From assembly GCF_003049665.1 (NCBI RefSeq), contig NZ_PYWM01000036.1, positions 1 through 46,349 of the forward strand: 46,349 nucleotides of DNA, written 5' to 3'. Source of the stretch: Lysinibacillus mangiferihumi. GTDB taxonomy: Bacteria > Bacillota > Bacilli > Bacillales_A > Planococcaceae. The notes under the pieces were generated by a model, which had not been told where the DNA came from, did no database searches, and saw nothing but the letters and a program-made list of their open reading frames with translations. Positions within the stretch are counted from its first letter, which is position 1. Each line of letters opens with the position of its first letter. Shown here piece by piece: positions 17,564 through 26,653 of this stretch. The position numbers and the translations under genes are program-made.

Positions 17564-17773
17564 AATGGATGAAGGGGATCAATTTTTCTGTTATTGATCA
17601 ACTTGCACCATTATTAAACTTCTCTATAAGCATGTAAAGTGCTAAAAGTCTGTTTGTCAAAGAGGGAATTACCAAAAGACCTGAAATTATTGAAATGTAG
17701 GCATAAGGTATTGACAATAAAAGTTAGTAAGGAATGATTTATTATTTAAAATTTGGTAAAGGGAGTTTTGGTA

Positions 17774-18319
17774 ATGGATGTATATAGATTTGTACCTGAT
17801 GATGATTTTAAAGATTTAACCTTTTTGAATATGGATGATGTTCGTCGATTTTCAACTTTTACTGGACAAAAGATTACTCTAGATTGGAATGAAGAGGTAT
17901 TTGGTATTTCGGAAGATAAACTGAATAAAGGAAAATTGTTAGATTTTGATTCACGTTGTTATGGAGCTACATTTATAGTAAAAAAGAAATTTGCAAAGCT
18001 TTTTATTGATGAATTCTCTGAACTTATAGAAATCTTTCCGATTAAAATTAAAGGTATTTCAGAGGAGTATATTTATATAAATGTAATAAATGTTGTAACA
18101 GCAATTAATTTTGATGGTTTAGATATGCAAGAATCTCTTGCAATGTTGCGAGGTGAAAACATTAGATTTAATATAGAAAAAATAGAAAATGAAACTATAT
18201 TTAGAGATACTAGAATTAATAACTTTTATTTCTGTACACAAAATTTTAAAGCTTTTATTGAAAAAAATAGCATTAATGGATTGCGTTTTATGAAAGTAGG
18301 GACAGGACTTAAACTGTAA
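17774..18319 (+). CDS. Imm11 (DUF1629)-like immunity protein, paralogue 2
   Basis: A 181-residue paralogue of the gene at 9349, very similar along its length (for example LDFDSRCYGAT and the strand VINVVTAINF are shared), so the pair arose by duplication. Differences concentrate near the N-terminus and in the last 40 residues. AAAGGGAG nine bases upstream supports ATG 17774. Unlike the copy at 9349, no terminator hairpin stands directly in front of it. Confidence 0.75.
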   Translation: MDVYRFVPDDDFKDLTFLNMDDVRRFSTFTGQKITLDWNEEVFGISEDKLNKGKLLDFDSRCYGATFIVKKKFAKLFIDEFSELIEIFPIKIKGISEEYIYINVINVVTAINFDGLDMQESLAMLRGENIRFNIEKIENETIFRDTRINNFYFCTQNFKAFIEKNSINGLRFMKVGTGLKL

Positions 18320-18378
18320 TAAATAGCATATTTTAAACATACCATTGTTTCTTATAATAGCTACTATAATGGTTCCCG

Positions 18379-18561
18379 TTAGTGAAAATATCTGATGTCC
18401 ATATTCAAAAAAGCGAATTTTCCTATCTCACAGACAGAATTGATTAGTATTAATATTGCAAACTGCTTTTCGTTAAAATTTACAATAATAGTAAGGGATT
18501 CATCTAAGTTGTCCACTGTAAGACCTTCTTCCTCTGTTATAAAATCATCTATATGGTAATA
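18379..18561 (-). pseudogene. antisense coding scrap, C-terminal fragment
   Basis: On the - strand 60 codons are open between stops and read like real protein (EEEGLTVDNLDESLTIIVNF then NEKQFAILILINSVCEIGKF), ending in a TAA at 18381-18379. No start or ribosome site. It is one of the few - strand pieces in the island and marks an inversion or an inserted fragment. The rest of 18320-18673 shows nothing. Confidence 0.4.
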
Positions 18562-18673
18562 TTAGGAGGATTTCAACTATATGTAAAGAAGTGATGGGAT
18601 TCTTACAAGGTGAATTCTTAAGGAAGCAAGATTTAAAAATATTATAACATATGTAAGGGAGTAGCAAATAATT

Positions 18674-19075
18674 ATGGCGATTATGAGTAAGGTTCATGTT
18701 TGGATGGGAATAAGCAACGTAGATAACGGTACCTTTAATGAATATTTTGAAATAGACTATAGTAATCCAGACATGGATATTGATGATCCAAACTATAAGA
18801 TTTGTGAATTTTGTAAGGATATTAATGAAAAATTTTATGATGAGGATTGGATTGGCGTCTATTGGGAAGATAAATTGACAGACGTGGATGAATTTATTGA
18901 AGAACTATCAGTAGACGATAAGACGATGGTTGAAATTAAAAACATCTGTATTCATAAAGGATTAAACAAAGTGAACACAATGTTTTATTATTACGATCCA
19001 GAAATAGTGGTTACTGATGTTAATAAGCTCTACAACGGTCTTCATTATATAGGACTATTCGATACAGACTTTTAA
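18674..19075 (+). CDS. Imm22-like immunity protein
   Basis: A 133-residue acidic protein. It follows the Imm22 (DUF4284) pattern: a first strand KVHVWMGISN, then F-N-E-Y-F-E-I-D-Y, an acidic F-C-K-D-I...YDEDWIG segment, and a last section with NTMFYYYDPEI and the closing Y-I-G-L-F. A second member lies at 39428. AAGGGAG lies 12 bases before the ATG, slightly far; a second in-frame ATG at 18683 is possible. Imm22 proteins are predicted antidotes of polymorphic toxins. Confidence 0.75.
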   Translation: MAIMSKVHVWMGISNVDNGTFNEYFEIDYSNPDMDIDDPNYKICEFCKDINEKFYDEDWIGVYWEDKLTDVDEFIEELSVDDKTMVEIKNICIHKGLNKVNTMFYYYDPEIVVTDVNKLYNGLHYIGLFDTDF

Positions 19076-19270
19076 TGTAGTATCCATAATGAAAAAGTAG
19101 TCAAAATATTGATAATAGGCGGCTTTTCTACTCAAATCTTGTATTCTGTGTTCAGAAGCATTTAAAAAAAGAAGCTGAGAAACTAAAGTTGAAGGGGATT
19201 TCTATTGTTTCATCAAATAAAGCAGTTGTGTATAAATCATAAAGAATAAATACCTAAGGAGGAAAGAATC

Positions 19271-19738
19271 ATGCAAGAAAATTGGGTAGTTTACCAGGAT
19301 AATCTTAAGGTACGTGAATTAAAAACAGAAGAGATGGATGAAATAAAACAACTATCTGTGTTAAGTAAGGAAAAATTAGCTCTAACAGATAGTGTTGATA
19401 ATTTAAAGTCACTCGACACGATTAAATTAACGTTGTCTGATTATAGAGATAATGAAATAAAAGACGATGAAGTTGTCGAAATAGCATTTGAAATTGGTTC
19501 TTTATATGGAACTATTATAGAAAAAGAATATGGTTGGAAATGGATGCATGTAGAGAAAAATGATAATAAAGGCTATTGTGTAGTCTCTGAGGATAATAAG
19601 TTTTGTTGTCCAGTTCATAACTATATCTATACAATTTTAACTGATACTGATAAAAGTAACAATGTTAAGTTATTATTTAATATGCTGGAAGTAATTCATA
19701 AAGAGAAGGTCATTGAGTTATATAATTTTATTAGTTAA
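19271..19738 (+). CDS. hypothetical protein, weakly DUF3806-like
   Basis: A 155-residue soluble protein. After a helical N-terminal half, the segment IEKEYGWKWMHVEKNDNKGY then CVVSEDNKFCCPVHNYIYTIL resembles the DUF3806 core (G-x-x-W-x-W-x-x-V... then P-x-x-x-I). AAGGAGG nine bases before the ATG is a near-perfect ribosome site. An immunity role is inferred only from context. Confidence 0.5.
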   Translation: MQENWVVYQDNLKVRELKTEEMDEIKQLSVLSKEKLALTDSVDNLKSLDTIKLTLSDYRDNEIKDDEVVEIAFEIGSLYGTIIEKEYGWKWMHVEKNDNKGYCVVSEDNKFCCPVHNYIYTILTDTDKSNNVKLLFNMLEVIHKEKVIELYNFIS

Positions 19739-20182
19739 GAGATGAATGCGATACTATTAGTTTCTATAACTTTCAAAATATAGTAAACGTAATACGGTAA
19801 CCTTGTAGCTGGATAGGAGAAATTAAAGAAGATCATCCAGTAGCACCATTAGACGACCTTGGGAAAGAACTATACGAACAATACTATCTATGCTTAAAGA
19901 AGCGTTAGAAATTTTTTTATATCCAATTTAGATAATTGGAGGAATTTTTACAACGGTTTTAGAGTAGTTAAACCTTTAAAAAGAGTCGTTGTTCTACTCT
20001 TTTCTTGCGTTGTAAATGGTTATATTTACATATAAATGATTATTTTGTTAATATAGGATGAAGGTGAAAAATCTTTATTGGGTGAAGAATGACAAGTAAG
20101 CTGGTGAGAAATAGAGAGATAGATAACTGAAGAAGCGCTTAAATTATTGGGGAGAAAACGCTGAGAGAGGAAAGTTTTTTAA
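19739..20182. other. gene-free stretch with a coding scrap
   Basis: About 33 codons before the TAG at 19906-19908 read like a protein tail (HPVAPLDDLGKELYEQYYLC) but are closed by a stop upstream. GAGTAGTT...ACTACTC-like pairing near 19960-20005 with a T run could be a weak terminator. Nothing else is recognised. Confidence 0.4.
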
Positions 20183-21307
20183 ATGGAAAATATAACAAAG
20201 ATATTTAATGATAATGCTGATATTTTTTACAAGATTTATGATTCCATTCGCAATGACGATGTAAAATCACTTGATAATATTCTTATCAAATATCCCGAAC
20301 TCCTTAATGTACCAGTATATGGAAATACCGAGCGAAATGAAAGTTTACTCCACTTTGCTGCATCACGTGAGAAGAAAAATACTTGTTTGTATTTGATTGA
20401 TAAAGGTATTAGTGTAAATATTGTTGATTGTTGGTACTGTACACCACTCGAATATGCTGCAGGACAGGGTGACATAGAATGGGTAAAAAAACTTATGTCA
20501 ATAAATGCATGGGTAGATGGAGATTGCAGAGGAATTATTACACCATTAATCTCTGCGGTAATTGAGGGACATAGAGAAATTGTTAAGTATCTGCTGGACT
20601 GTGGAGCTGACATAAATAGATTACATCGTAGATTGAATCAAACACCATTAGACTTGGCCACCTCGTATGGACATCAAGACATATTTGAGTTATTGAAGAC
20701 AAGAGGTGGATTATCGGCACAAGTTCAAATGGATTTAATGATTGAAAGAGGAGACGGTATTTTAGCACACATTGATAATAACGTAGGTTCAATACTATCT
20801 ACAGTATTAAAAAAAGATACTCTGGATTTAAGAACAGCCTTAATAGAAAAAGACAAGAAATTTAAGTTACTATTTACTATTGGTGTGTTTGAATCCTTCC
20901 CAAGAATTGAATTGATGATGAGTGTCCCATATGATTGGCCAATAAATCTACAACTCGTTGAAGAAAAATGTGTTGAATCATTTCCAGTACAATTAATGTT
21001 TTTGTTGGGCCAATATAGGTTGGGTGGCAATGAACTTCATGAAGGGATGGTTATTGAAAAGACGGATACGAAATGGAATCATCTAGAATGGCCAGAAAGC
21101 ATTGATGCATTTATTCTAACAGATTATCAATTTAATCCTCATTCTGAGCACGTTGTGGAAGTTAAGGAAGTTGATAATGAAGTTAGTTTGTTGCTACTGA
21201 TTCCTATTAAATATCCGAAAACTGGTTACCCAAAGGGAAGTAAAATGGACGATTGGTTAAATAAACACCGTTCAGCAAAGTGGGGAAAAGTATCCTTAAA
21301 GGTATAA
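20183..21307 (+). CDS. ankyrin-repeat plus SUFU-domain protein, copy 2
   Basis: A 374-residue protein of exactly the same length and layout as the gene at 11692: ankyrin repeats over about residues 53-185 and a SUFU domain over about 195-374. Residues 1-108 differ at many positions from copy 1 (for example VDCWYCTPLEYAAGQGD against VDGFNHTPLKFFASHGD), while residues 109-374 are the same but for two substitutions. AGAGGAAAG precedes the ATG. The variable part covers the N-terminal cap and the first two ankyrin repeats, which are protein-binding surfaces. Confidence 0.85.
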   Translation: MENITKIFNDNADIFYKIYDSIRNDDVKSLDNILIKYPELLNVPVYGNTERNESLLHFAASREKKNTCLYLIDKGISVNIVDCWYCTPLEYAAGQGDIEWVKKLMSINAWVDGDCRGIITPLISAVIEGHREIVKYLLDCGADINRLHRRLNQTPLDLATSYGHQDIFELLKTRGGLSAQVQMDLMIERGDGILAHIDNNVGSILSTVLKKDTLDLRTALIEKDKKFKLLFTIGVFESFPRIELMMSVPYDWPINLQLVEEKCVESFPVQLMFLLGQYRLGGNELHEGMVIEKTDTKWNHLEWPESIDAFILTDYQFNPHSEHVVEVKEVDNEVSLLLLIPIKYPKTGYPKGSKMDDWLNKHRSAKWGKVSLKV

Positions 21308-21309
21308 AC
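20506..21309 (+). repeat. 804-bp near-identical direct repeat, copy 2
   Basis: Partner of 12015-12818 at an offset of 8491 bases. The near absence of synonymous changes shows recent duplication or gene conversion, although the 5' third of the same two genes is old and diverged. Confidence 0.95.
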
Positions 21310-21310
21310 C

Positions 21311-21595
21311 GTGAGAAAAGGAAACGCTAATAAATATCTAAATAAATATAAAGAGTTTTACCTTACTTCAATAGAAATTGGTAGTTATTATATCCCACTA
21401 CTTAAATATAAGGATGATTCGGCAGATACAACTTCTATTGAAAGAGCTAGAAGGATAGATTATTCGAGGAATTTGACAATTTTGTTCTATTCCATATCCC
21501 TGTTGCTGATTGGTGGATTTGGTATTCAAACAGGCGAAATCAATATATGGATTATGAAGAAAGTTATGACCTTGATTACGGCCTTTGTTTTGTAA
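21311..21595 (+). pseudogene. probable frameshifted fragment after copy 2
   Basis: A 94-codon frame begins with GTG at 21311, immediately after the 804-bp repeat, and reads plausibly for about 55 codons (NKYKEFYLTSIEIGSYYIPL), then becomes hydrophobic and unlike protein. From about 21530 the +1 frame reads well instead (MDYEESYDLDYGLCFVTR). This looks like two fragments in different frames, so it is probably a decayed gene. Confidence 0.45.
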
Positions 21596-21701
21596 CACGA
21601 ACCACATACATAATTGTGACAAGATATTTATCACTAAATCAGCCTTTTACCTCTTGTATAATTAATGAACATAGCTAACGGAAAGACATTTCTATATAAA
21701 A

Positions 21702-21730
21702 TTGACGTTTGACAAATTACTTGCTAATAT
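21702..21730 (+). promoter_or_regulatory. sigma-A-type promoter of the marR gene
   Basis: TTGACG (21702-21707), a 17-base spacer, then TAATAT (21725-21730). The operator at 21728 overlaps the -10 end and the expected start site, so a bound repressor would block it. Confidence 0.75.
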
Positions 21731-21747
21731 GTTAGATATCTAACATA
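21728..21747. promoter_or_regulatory. MarR operator, perfect 20-bp palindrome
   Basis: TATGTTAGATATCTAACATA is a perfect inverted repeat directly before the marR start and over its promoter. A related site lies at 22218. This is the typical layout for autorepression by a MarR dimer. Confidence 0.85.
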
Positions 21748-21762
21748 ATAGTGGGTGGTTTT

Positions 21763-22200
21763 TTGTCTTTATACGAACAGGTTAAGCGCATTAATGAAGC
21801 AGAATATACGATAAACCGTTTGATCTATAAACATTATAAGCAATATTTAAATAGCAGTATTACAACGCAACAAGCGGTTGTATTAGATATTGTATACTTA
21901 TCTAAACGTATTACTGTCGGTGAAATTGCGATTGAAATGAATATTAGCTCTAGCGCGGTTAGCCAATTAATAGCGAAGTTGGAAAAGAATAAATATATCA
22001 AACGAGAAATTAATCTACAAAATCGGCGTGAAGTATTTATATCGTTAGCTGAAAATGGCTTAGAGTATTTTTCGAAGCAAGATTATGTAGAACAACAAAT
22101 TGCTGAAAAAATTTATTGCAAACTTTCATCTGATGAGTTAGATGAATTAGAGCGGATTGTTAAAAAATTGAAGGAGATTTCGATGAAGGAGTTATTATAA
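21763..22200 (+). CDS. MarR-family transcriptional regulator
   Basis: A 145-residue winged-helix regulator. The recognition region reads ITVGEIAIEMNISSSAVSQL then IAKLEKNKYI (about residues 49-78), followed by the wing with NRREVFISLAENG and a C-terminal dimer helix. TTG at 21763 is preferred because GGGTGG lies just upstream; an in-frame GTG at 21751 has no site. It probably represses itself and the following serine hydrolase through the two TTAG-N4-CTAA sites. The inducer is unknown. Confidence 0.85.
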   Translation: MSLYEQVKRINEAEYTINRLIYKHYKQYLNSSITTQQAVVLDIVYLSKRITVGEIAIEMNISSSAVSQLIAKLEKNKYIKREINLQNRREVFISLAENGLEYFSKQDYVEQQIAEKIYCKLSSDELDELERIVKKLKEISMKELL

Positions 22201-22217
22201 AGCTTCTTCATACCAAA

Positions 22218-22237
22218 TATGTTAGATAACTAATTTA
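22218..22237. promoter_or_regulatory. second MarR operator before the serine hydrolase
   Basis: TATGTTAGATAACTAATTTA keeps the full left half of the upstream palindrome and the core TTAG-N4-CTAA. It ends three bases before the ribosome site of the hydrolase gene. Confidence 0.7.
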
Positions 22238-22253
22238 TTTAGGAGATTAACGA

Positions 22254-23453
22254 ATGGAGAGTATACTTAAAAATATTGCTTTTAAAGGTGCAGTGTATTA
22301 TGAAAAAAACGGACAAATCAAGCACTATTATCATGGTTATCAAGAACTCGAGAAGAAGAACATTATTAACCAAAATACACAATTTAATTTAGCATCATTA
22401 AGTAAAATGTTTACTGCCGTAATGACGTTCCAGCTAATTGAAAAAGGACGGTTACAGTTAGAAGATAAAATTTCAAATTGGTTTAATACACCTTATTTTA
22501 CAGAAGTAACAGTAGCACAATTACTAACACATACATCCGGTATTCCAGAGTACATAGCAGAAGATACAACAATAAGTGTTGAAGCATTTATTGAAGTAGT
22601 AGGGCTACCACAATTTCCGCCAAAAGAGTATTGGTCTTACAGTAATACGAATTATGTTTTGCTTGGGAAAATAATTGAGAAAGTTAGCGATTTATCATAT
22701 GAAACATATTTACGACAATATATTGCAGAACCATTAAATCTTACCTATACAACAACTCAACCTGCTAAACAATGGGAAGCGCATGGTCACACGTATGATT
22801 ATGAGGAGCAACGATATAGAAAAGTTTCGGATGACCCGTATTTTCATGAAATTGAAAAATATAATGATGCATATGGTGACGGTGGTATTTATGCAACAGT
22901 GGCAGAGGTGGCGAGGTTTTTAAAGGCATTTTTGCAAGGTCAATTCATTAGCAAAGAGCATGTCCAATTGATGTTAACACCAACAGAATTAGCTGAGAAT
23001 TATGGCTATGGTTTTATCATTCAAGATGGCTGGGTTGGTCATACAGGAGGATGGCTTGGTTGTTCAGCACAAGCTTTTCTTAACACATCCACAAAGGAAG
23101 TGATCGTTTTAGCAACGAATCAAGAAGTGTTTCCTCAATATGAACAAGAAATTATGAATTACTTAATGGGAATACAACCTTCTGTAGAAGCACCAAAACA
23201 TATCGAAATATTATCGCTCTCTAAAAAGGATGAGATTACAGGTCGATATGAATTAGGAGATGAACTTGGCACAAGATTTACGATTATAAAAGAAAGACAA
23301 TTTATGATTTCATTTGAACATCAGTTGCCTGTGCCGCTTTATAAAATAGATGAGTCGTATTATTGGATACGTAATACGATGAGTTATGTAGATATCGAGA
23401 ATCAATTATTTATCGATGAAGGTGTTGAAGTACCGTATCAAAAAGTCAATTAA
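22254..23453 (+). CDS. serine hydrolase of the beta-lactamase/PBP (class C) family
   Basis: A 399-residue enzyme with the three active-site motifs of the family: S-L-S-K at 48-51 (nucleophile and base), Y-S-N at 129-131 and H-T-G-G at 263-266. There is no signal peptide, so it probably works in the cytosol; many such proteins are esterases or peptidases and not beta-lactamases. The last 90 or so residues form a small beta domain. AGGAG precedes the ATG. Together with the MarR gene and its operators it forms an inducible two-gene unit unrelated to the immunity genes around it. Confidence 0.88.
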   Translation: MESILKNIAFKGAVYYEKNGQIKHYYHGYQELEKKNIINQNTQFNLASLSKMFTAVMTFQLIEKGRLQLEDKISNWFNTPYFTEVTVAQLLTHTSGIPEYIAEDTTISVEAFIEVVGLPQFPPKEYWSYSNTNYVLLGKIIEKVSDLSYETYLRQYIAEPLNLTYTTTQPAKQWEAHGHTYDYEEQRYRKVSDDPYFHEIEKYNDAYGDGGIYATVAEVARFLKAFLQGQFISKEHVQLMLTPTELAENYGYGFIIQDGWVGHTGGWLGCSAQAFLNTSTKEVIVLATNQEVFPQYEQEIMNYLMGIQPSVEAPKHIEILSLSKKDEITGRYELGDELGTRFTIIKERQFMISFEHQLPVPLYKIDESYYWIRNTMSYVDIENQLFIDEGVEVPYQKVN

Positions 23454-23996
23454 TATAGTCAGAAAAGTTGCATGTATGAAAATACCAAAAGGAGTATGTA
23501 CTAGAGCTATCTATTTTGGGACACTCAATAAGTTATAAACATGAGAACTTTTTTTAAGCGCTTCAAAGTTTGCGTCAAAATTTAGAAGAGAAAAAAATAT
23601 AGGTTATGTGTAATGGTGCTGCGTCAAATATCCATCTCAAATGCAACTTTTGCAAAGTAAACGACAAATAGGCTGTTGCCCAAATTCTTCTCCTCATGGA
23701 ATGAGCGAGCATTATTTTTAGGCACAAAAATTTGTTGGTACTGAATTAGAGGCGCGAGCTAAGACTTCATTATTACCTATGGAAGTTGCCGAAATGGGAC
23801 GTAATAAGAGCAACCTACTTAGTGAAGATTGAAGAAAAAATAATAGATTTAATTATGAAAAAAGCCTTTACATAAAGATATAAAAGGTAAATTACTTTTT
23901 ACTGAAGATAAAGTATATAAAAAACTCTAATAACTGTTTGTTGAAATGTATACCCTGTATTAAAAGGGAAAAGGTATGGTAATGAGGAGGGCTTTC
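23454..23996. other. decayed region with one stop-interrupted coding stretch
   Basis: From 23614 to 23832 one frame reads as protein through a single in-frame TAG (…GIGCC-style: RQIGCCPNSSPHGMSEHYF, stop, AQKFVGTELEARAKTSLLPM), ending at TGA 23830-23832. It lacks a start. I do not recognise the family; it could be part of a toxin or of an unrelated enzyme. Nothing else is supported here. Confidence 0.4.
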
Positions 23997-24338
23997 ATGT
24001 TAATAGACAAACAACCAGTTATTCAAGATTTTTTTTCTTTTTTGAAAAGTGATTTGCTTGATGTACTTGAGTGTCTATCCAATAGAGAACCGTGGCAAGA
24101 TCATATGATGGGATATGAACTTCCAGAGCATTCTGATGAGATAGAATTTAAAGAGGGAATAATGATATTTATGAACACAGCATCCTATAACGAAATTACT
24201 ATGGATAGCTCAGATTTCTATAGTTGCTTGGAAGAAATTTGTTTGGATTTTGTTGATGAAAATCCCGAAAAGAAGGTTCAAGTGTTGAGATATATAGATG
24301 AATTAGTTTGTAACAGTATTTATCTAACTAAAAGTTAA
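23997..24338 (+). CDS. small acidic protein, possibly CdiI-type ribonuclease-toxin immunity protein
   Basis: A 113-residue acidic protein. The layout of an N-terminal helix, then E-F-K-E-G-I-M-I-F-M-N-T, then Y-x-x-L-E-E-I-C-L-D-F and a C-terminal helix resembles a group annotated as ribonuclease-toxin CdiI immunity proteins. AGGAGGG before the ATG at 23997 selects this start over the upstream ATG at 23976. The match is from memory and moderate. Confidence 0.5.
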   Translation: MLIDKQPVIQDFFSFLKSDLLDVLECLSNREPWQDHMMGYELPEHSDEIEFKEGIMIFMNTASYNEITMDSSDFYSCLEEICLDFVDENPEKKVQVLRYIDELVCNSIYLTKS

Positions 24339-24781
24339 CCTAGTTTTAAAAAAAGGGCTTCGTTGCCTCTAACAGGAAAAAGTTATTTTTATGTATTATA
24401 TTCAAAATATTGGAAGGTGATTGTTATATAAATAGCTTTATAAGGACAAATATACTACTTAAAATATCCTATTCAAAAATTGAGAAGTGAGTATGTCTTC
24501 TAGTTTGGAATCAATTATTTCTTCGAATACTTCAGTAGAAGTGGTATTAACCATGGATATAAAAGAAATTAAGTATCTACCTGATGAAATACCTATTGAA
24601 ATAATATGAATTAAAATAGGGTATTGAGCTAGCCTCATAAGAAGAATTTGAACAACTTGGTAGATTCCGATTAATTATTTGCGAAGTATGATTGATGTGG
24701 GAAGTTATATATGTTAATACAAAAAGCAGTTCGGGATGGACGTTCTTTCAGGATTCTAGGTTCTTTTGAAGGGAGTAATTT
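24339..24781. other. gene-free stretch with immunity-like scraps
   Basis: 24493-24609 is a 38-codon frame (MSSSLESIISSNTSVEVVLT then MDIKEIKYLPDEIP) that stops early. A short in-frame tail at about 24640-24690 (EEFEQLGRFRLIICEV) may be the other end of the same lost gene. No ribosome site of quality. Confidence 0.4.
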
Positions 24782-25126
24782 ATGCAAGAAGAAAATAGAT
24801 GTAATAATACGGTGTGGTATAGGTATGGAGATTATGCATTTAAAGTAAGTAAATTAGATAGAGGGAATGCTGTTGTTTGGGTTAATTTTAAAGGTTATAA
24901 TATAGCTTTTCCAATGATAATAAGAGAGTTTTTATATGAAATGGAAGAATATAATTATTTTGATGTGATTGTCAATTGTGACTGGAATGAACATAGAGGT
25001 TTTGAAGTAAAACAAGAAGAAGTAGATTTATTGATTGGTGAAATACTAAATTTTTGTACCGAAAATGACCCTGAAACTATGAATTTAATAGAAAAATATA
25101 AAGATAATAAGTGGTATGAATGTTAA
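24782..25126 (+). CDS. hypothetical protein, probable immunity protein
   Basis: A 114-residue acidic soluble protein. GAAGGGAG upstream supports the ATG. It has a strand-rich first half (DYAFKVSKLDRGNAVVWVNF) and an acidic helical second half. Family not recognised. Confidence 0.55.
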   Translation: MQEENRCNNTVWYRYGDYAFKVSKLDRGNAVVWVNFKGYNIAFPMIIREFLYEMEEYNYFDVIVNCDWNEHRGFEVKQEEVDLLIGEILNFCTENDPETMNLIEKYKDNKWYEC

Positions 25127-25505
25127 TGATTTTGAATTCCGTGATTAATAACTGAAAATTAAAATAAATTAAATAGCTAAGAAAATGAAAAAGCACACAT
25201 ATTTACGCAATAATGATATAAAACTTAGTATCACTCCAGCTCCTTAGCGTAAATCGTGAGGGGCTATTCGTTTGTGGCAAAGTTAATCACTTAGACTCTG
25301 CTCTCGACATAATGGGCATTATCCTTCCGAAGGAGGTGGAGCTTAATGTCGAAGAAGGGCCTGGGTGAAAAGAGATTTTAAAAATAAAGATACAGATAAT
25401 GTTATTAAAAACGTAGGTAAAATTGATTTGATTATGGAGCTTACTTGAATAGTGGAGGAGCTTAGGGACCTTGGTGATATTGTACAAATGAGGAGAAACT
25501 AGACT
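25127..25505. other. gene-free stretch with a likely toxin-tip scrap
   Basis: 25261-25368 is open between stops and reads HLDSALDIMGIILPKEVELN then VEEGPG, coding-like and ending at a TGA. It may be a remnant of the toxin once paired with the ankyrin-SUFU gene that follows, but no domain can be named. AAGGAGG at 25330 lies inside it. Confidence 0.35.
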
Positions 25506-26653
25506 ATGGATAAAATGCAAATTTCAAAAGAGATTCGTTCAGCTATAAAAAGTGGCAATCTTGAAAAGGTTGTTGAATTAATCGACGGTAATGTTGAAGT
25601 TTTAAATATGATAACTCCCTTTGGAACGTGGCTTCATGTCGCAGCTTCTAGAGGGCAATTAGATATAGTAAAAAAATTAATCTTGGTATAAACATAAATA
25701 TATTAGGTGGAACATATGGAGGCGGAGCATTAAATGTCGCAGCTTCTAAAGGATATATTGAGATAGTAAGATATTTAGTGTCTTGTGGGGCTGAATTGGA
25801 TATAAGTGATCCAATAAGAAACGCGTTGTTTGGGGCAATCAGTAATGGGTATCCTGATATTGCAGAACTTTTAATCGAAAGTGGTATAGATGTTAGTGTT
25901 AAATATACTGGTGAATCGATGAAGGCTATGGATGCATTAGCTTTTGCAAGGAAACAAGGCCAAACGGAGATTGTTAAGTTATTAGAGGTCCAAGAAGGAT
26001 TGACTACAACTATGACTGAAGTAAGTGATAATAATCACAATCAACATGATGAGGTTTTGGAGCATGTAGCTAAATACTTTGGGACTATTCAAGATACTAT
26101 AAGTGCGATTATTCCTGGTAGCAGGGTTTCAGTCAATGTTCATATAATTCCTCCATCAATGGATAAAGACTTTGTAACTCTTGTAACTACAGGTATGAGT
26201 GATGCACCTATGCAATACTCAAATGAAGAAAGTGAATTTAAATATGCAGAATTATTATTGAAATTGCCTTCAAGTTGGGTTGTTGGAAAAGAAAGTACGG
26301 AAGATCAAAACTATTATTGGCCTCTTCAATGGTTAAGGAAGGTAGCTCATATTCCGCATATTTATGATGGATGGTTAGATGAAGGAGTTATTCTTCCAAA
26401 TGGAGAACCTCCACAGCCATTTGCAGCAAATACAAAGTTATCATGTATAATGGTATGCCGTCCCCATGAAGTTGGATTAGATAAAATTCAAATTGCACAG
26501 GGGAATATTAACATTTATACACTTGTTCCTATTTATGAAGAAGAAAGAAATTTGGCTTTAGAAAAGGATTATCAGTATTTACTTAAAAGAATGAATGAAA
26601 AGTGTGTCTCAGATGTTTTGGATATACAAAGAATAAATGTTGGGATGTCTTAA
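25506..26653 (+). pseudogene. ankyrin-SUFU gene disrupted by a one-base frameshift
   Basis: ATG at 25506 has GAGGAG upstream and starts an ankyrin protein that hits a stop at 25689-25691. The +1 frame continues the same repeats without a gap (LGININILGGTYGGGALNVA, then further repeats) through a SUFU domain to TAA at 26651-26653. Loss of one base around 25677-25684 (expected AATTCTTGG, found AATCTTGG) explains it. The joined product would be about 381 residues with ankyrin repeats up to about residue 165 and SUFU after residue 190 (YYWPLQWLRKVAHIP motif). It could also be a sequencing error. Confidence 0.8.

Noticed and set aside
22254..23453. Serine hydrolase as an antibiotic-resistance beta-lactamase
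   Set aside because: It has the family motifs but no export signal, and the motifs are shared with esterases and peptidases; resistance cannot be claimed from sequence alone.
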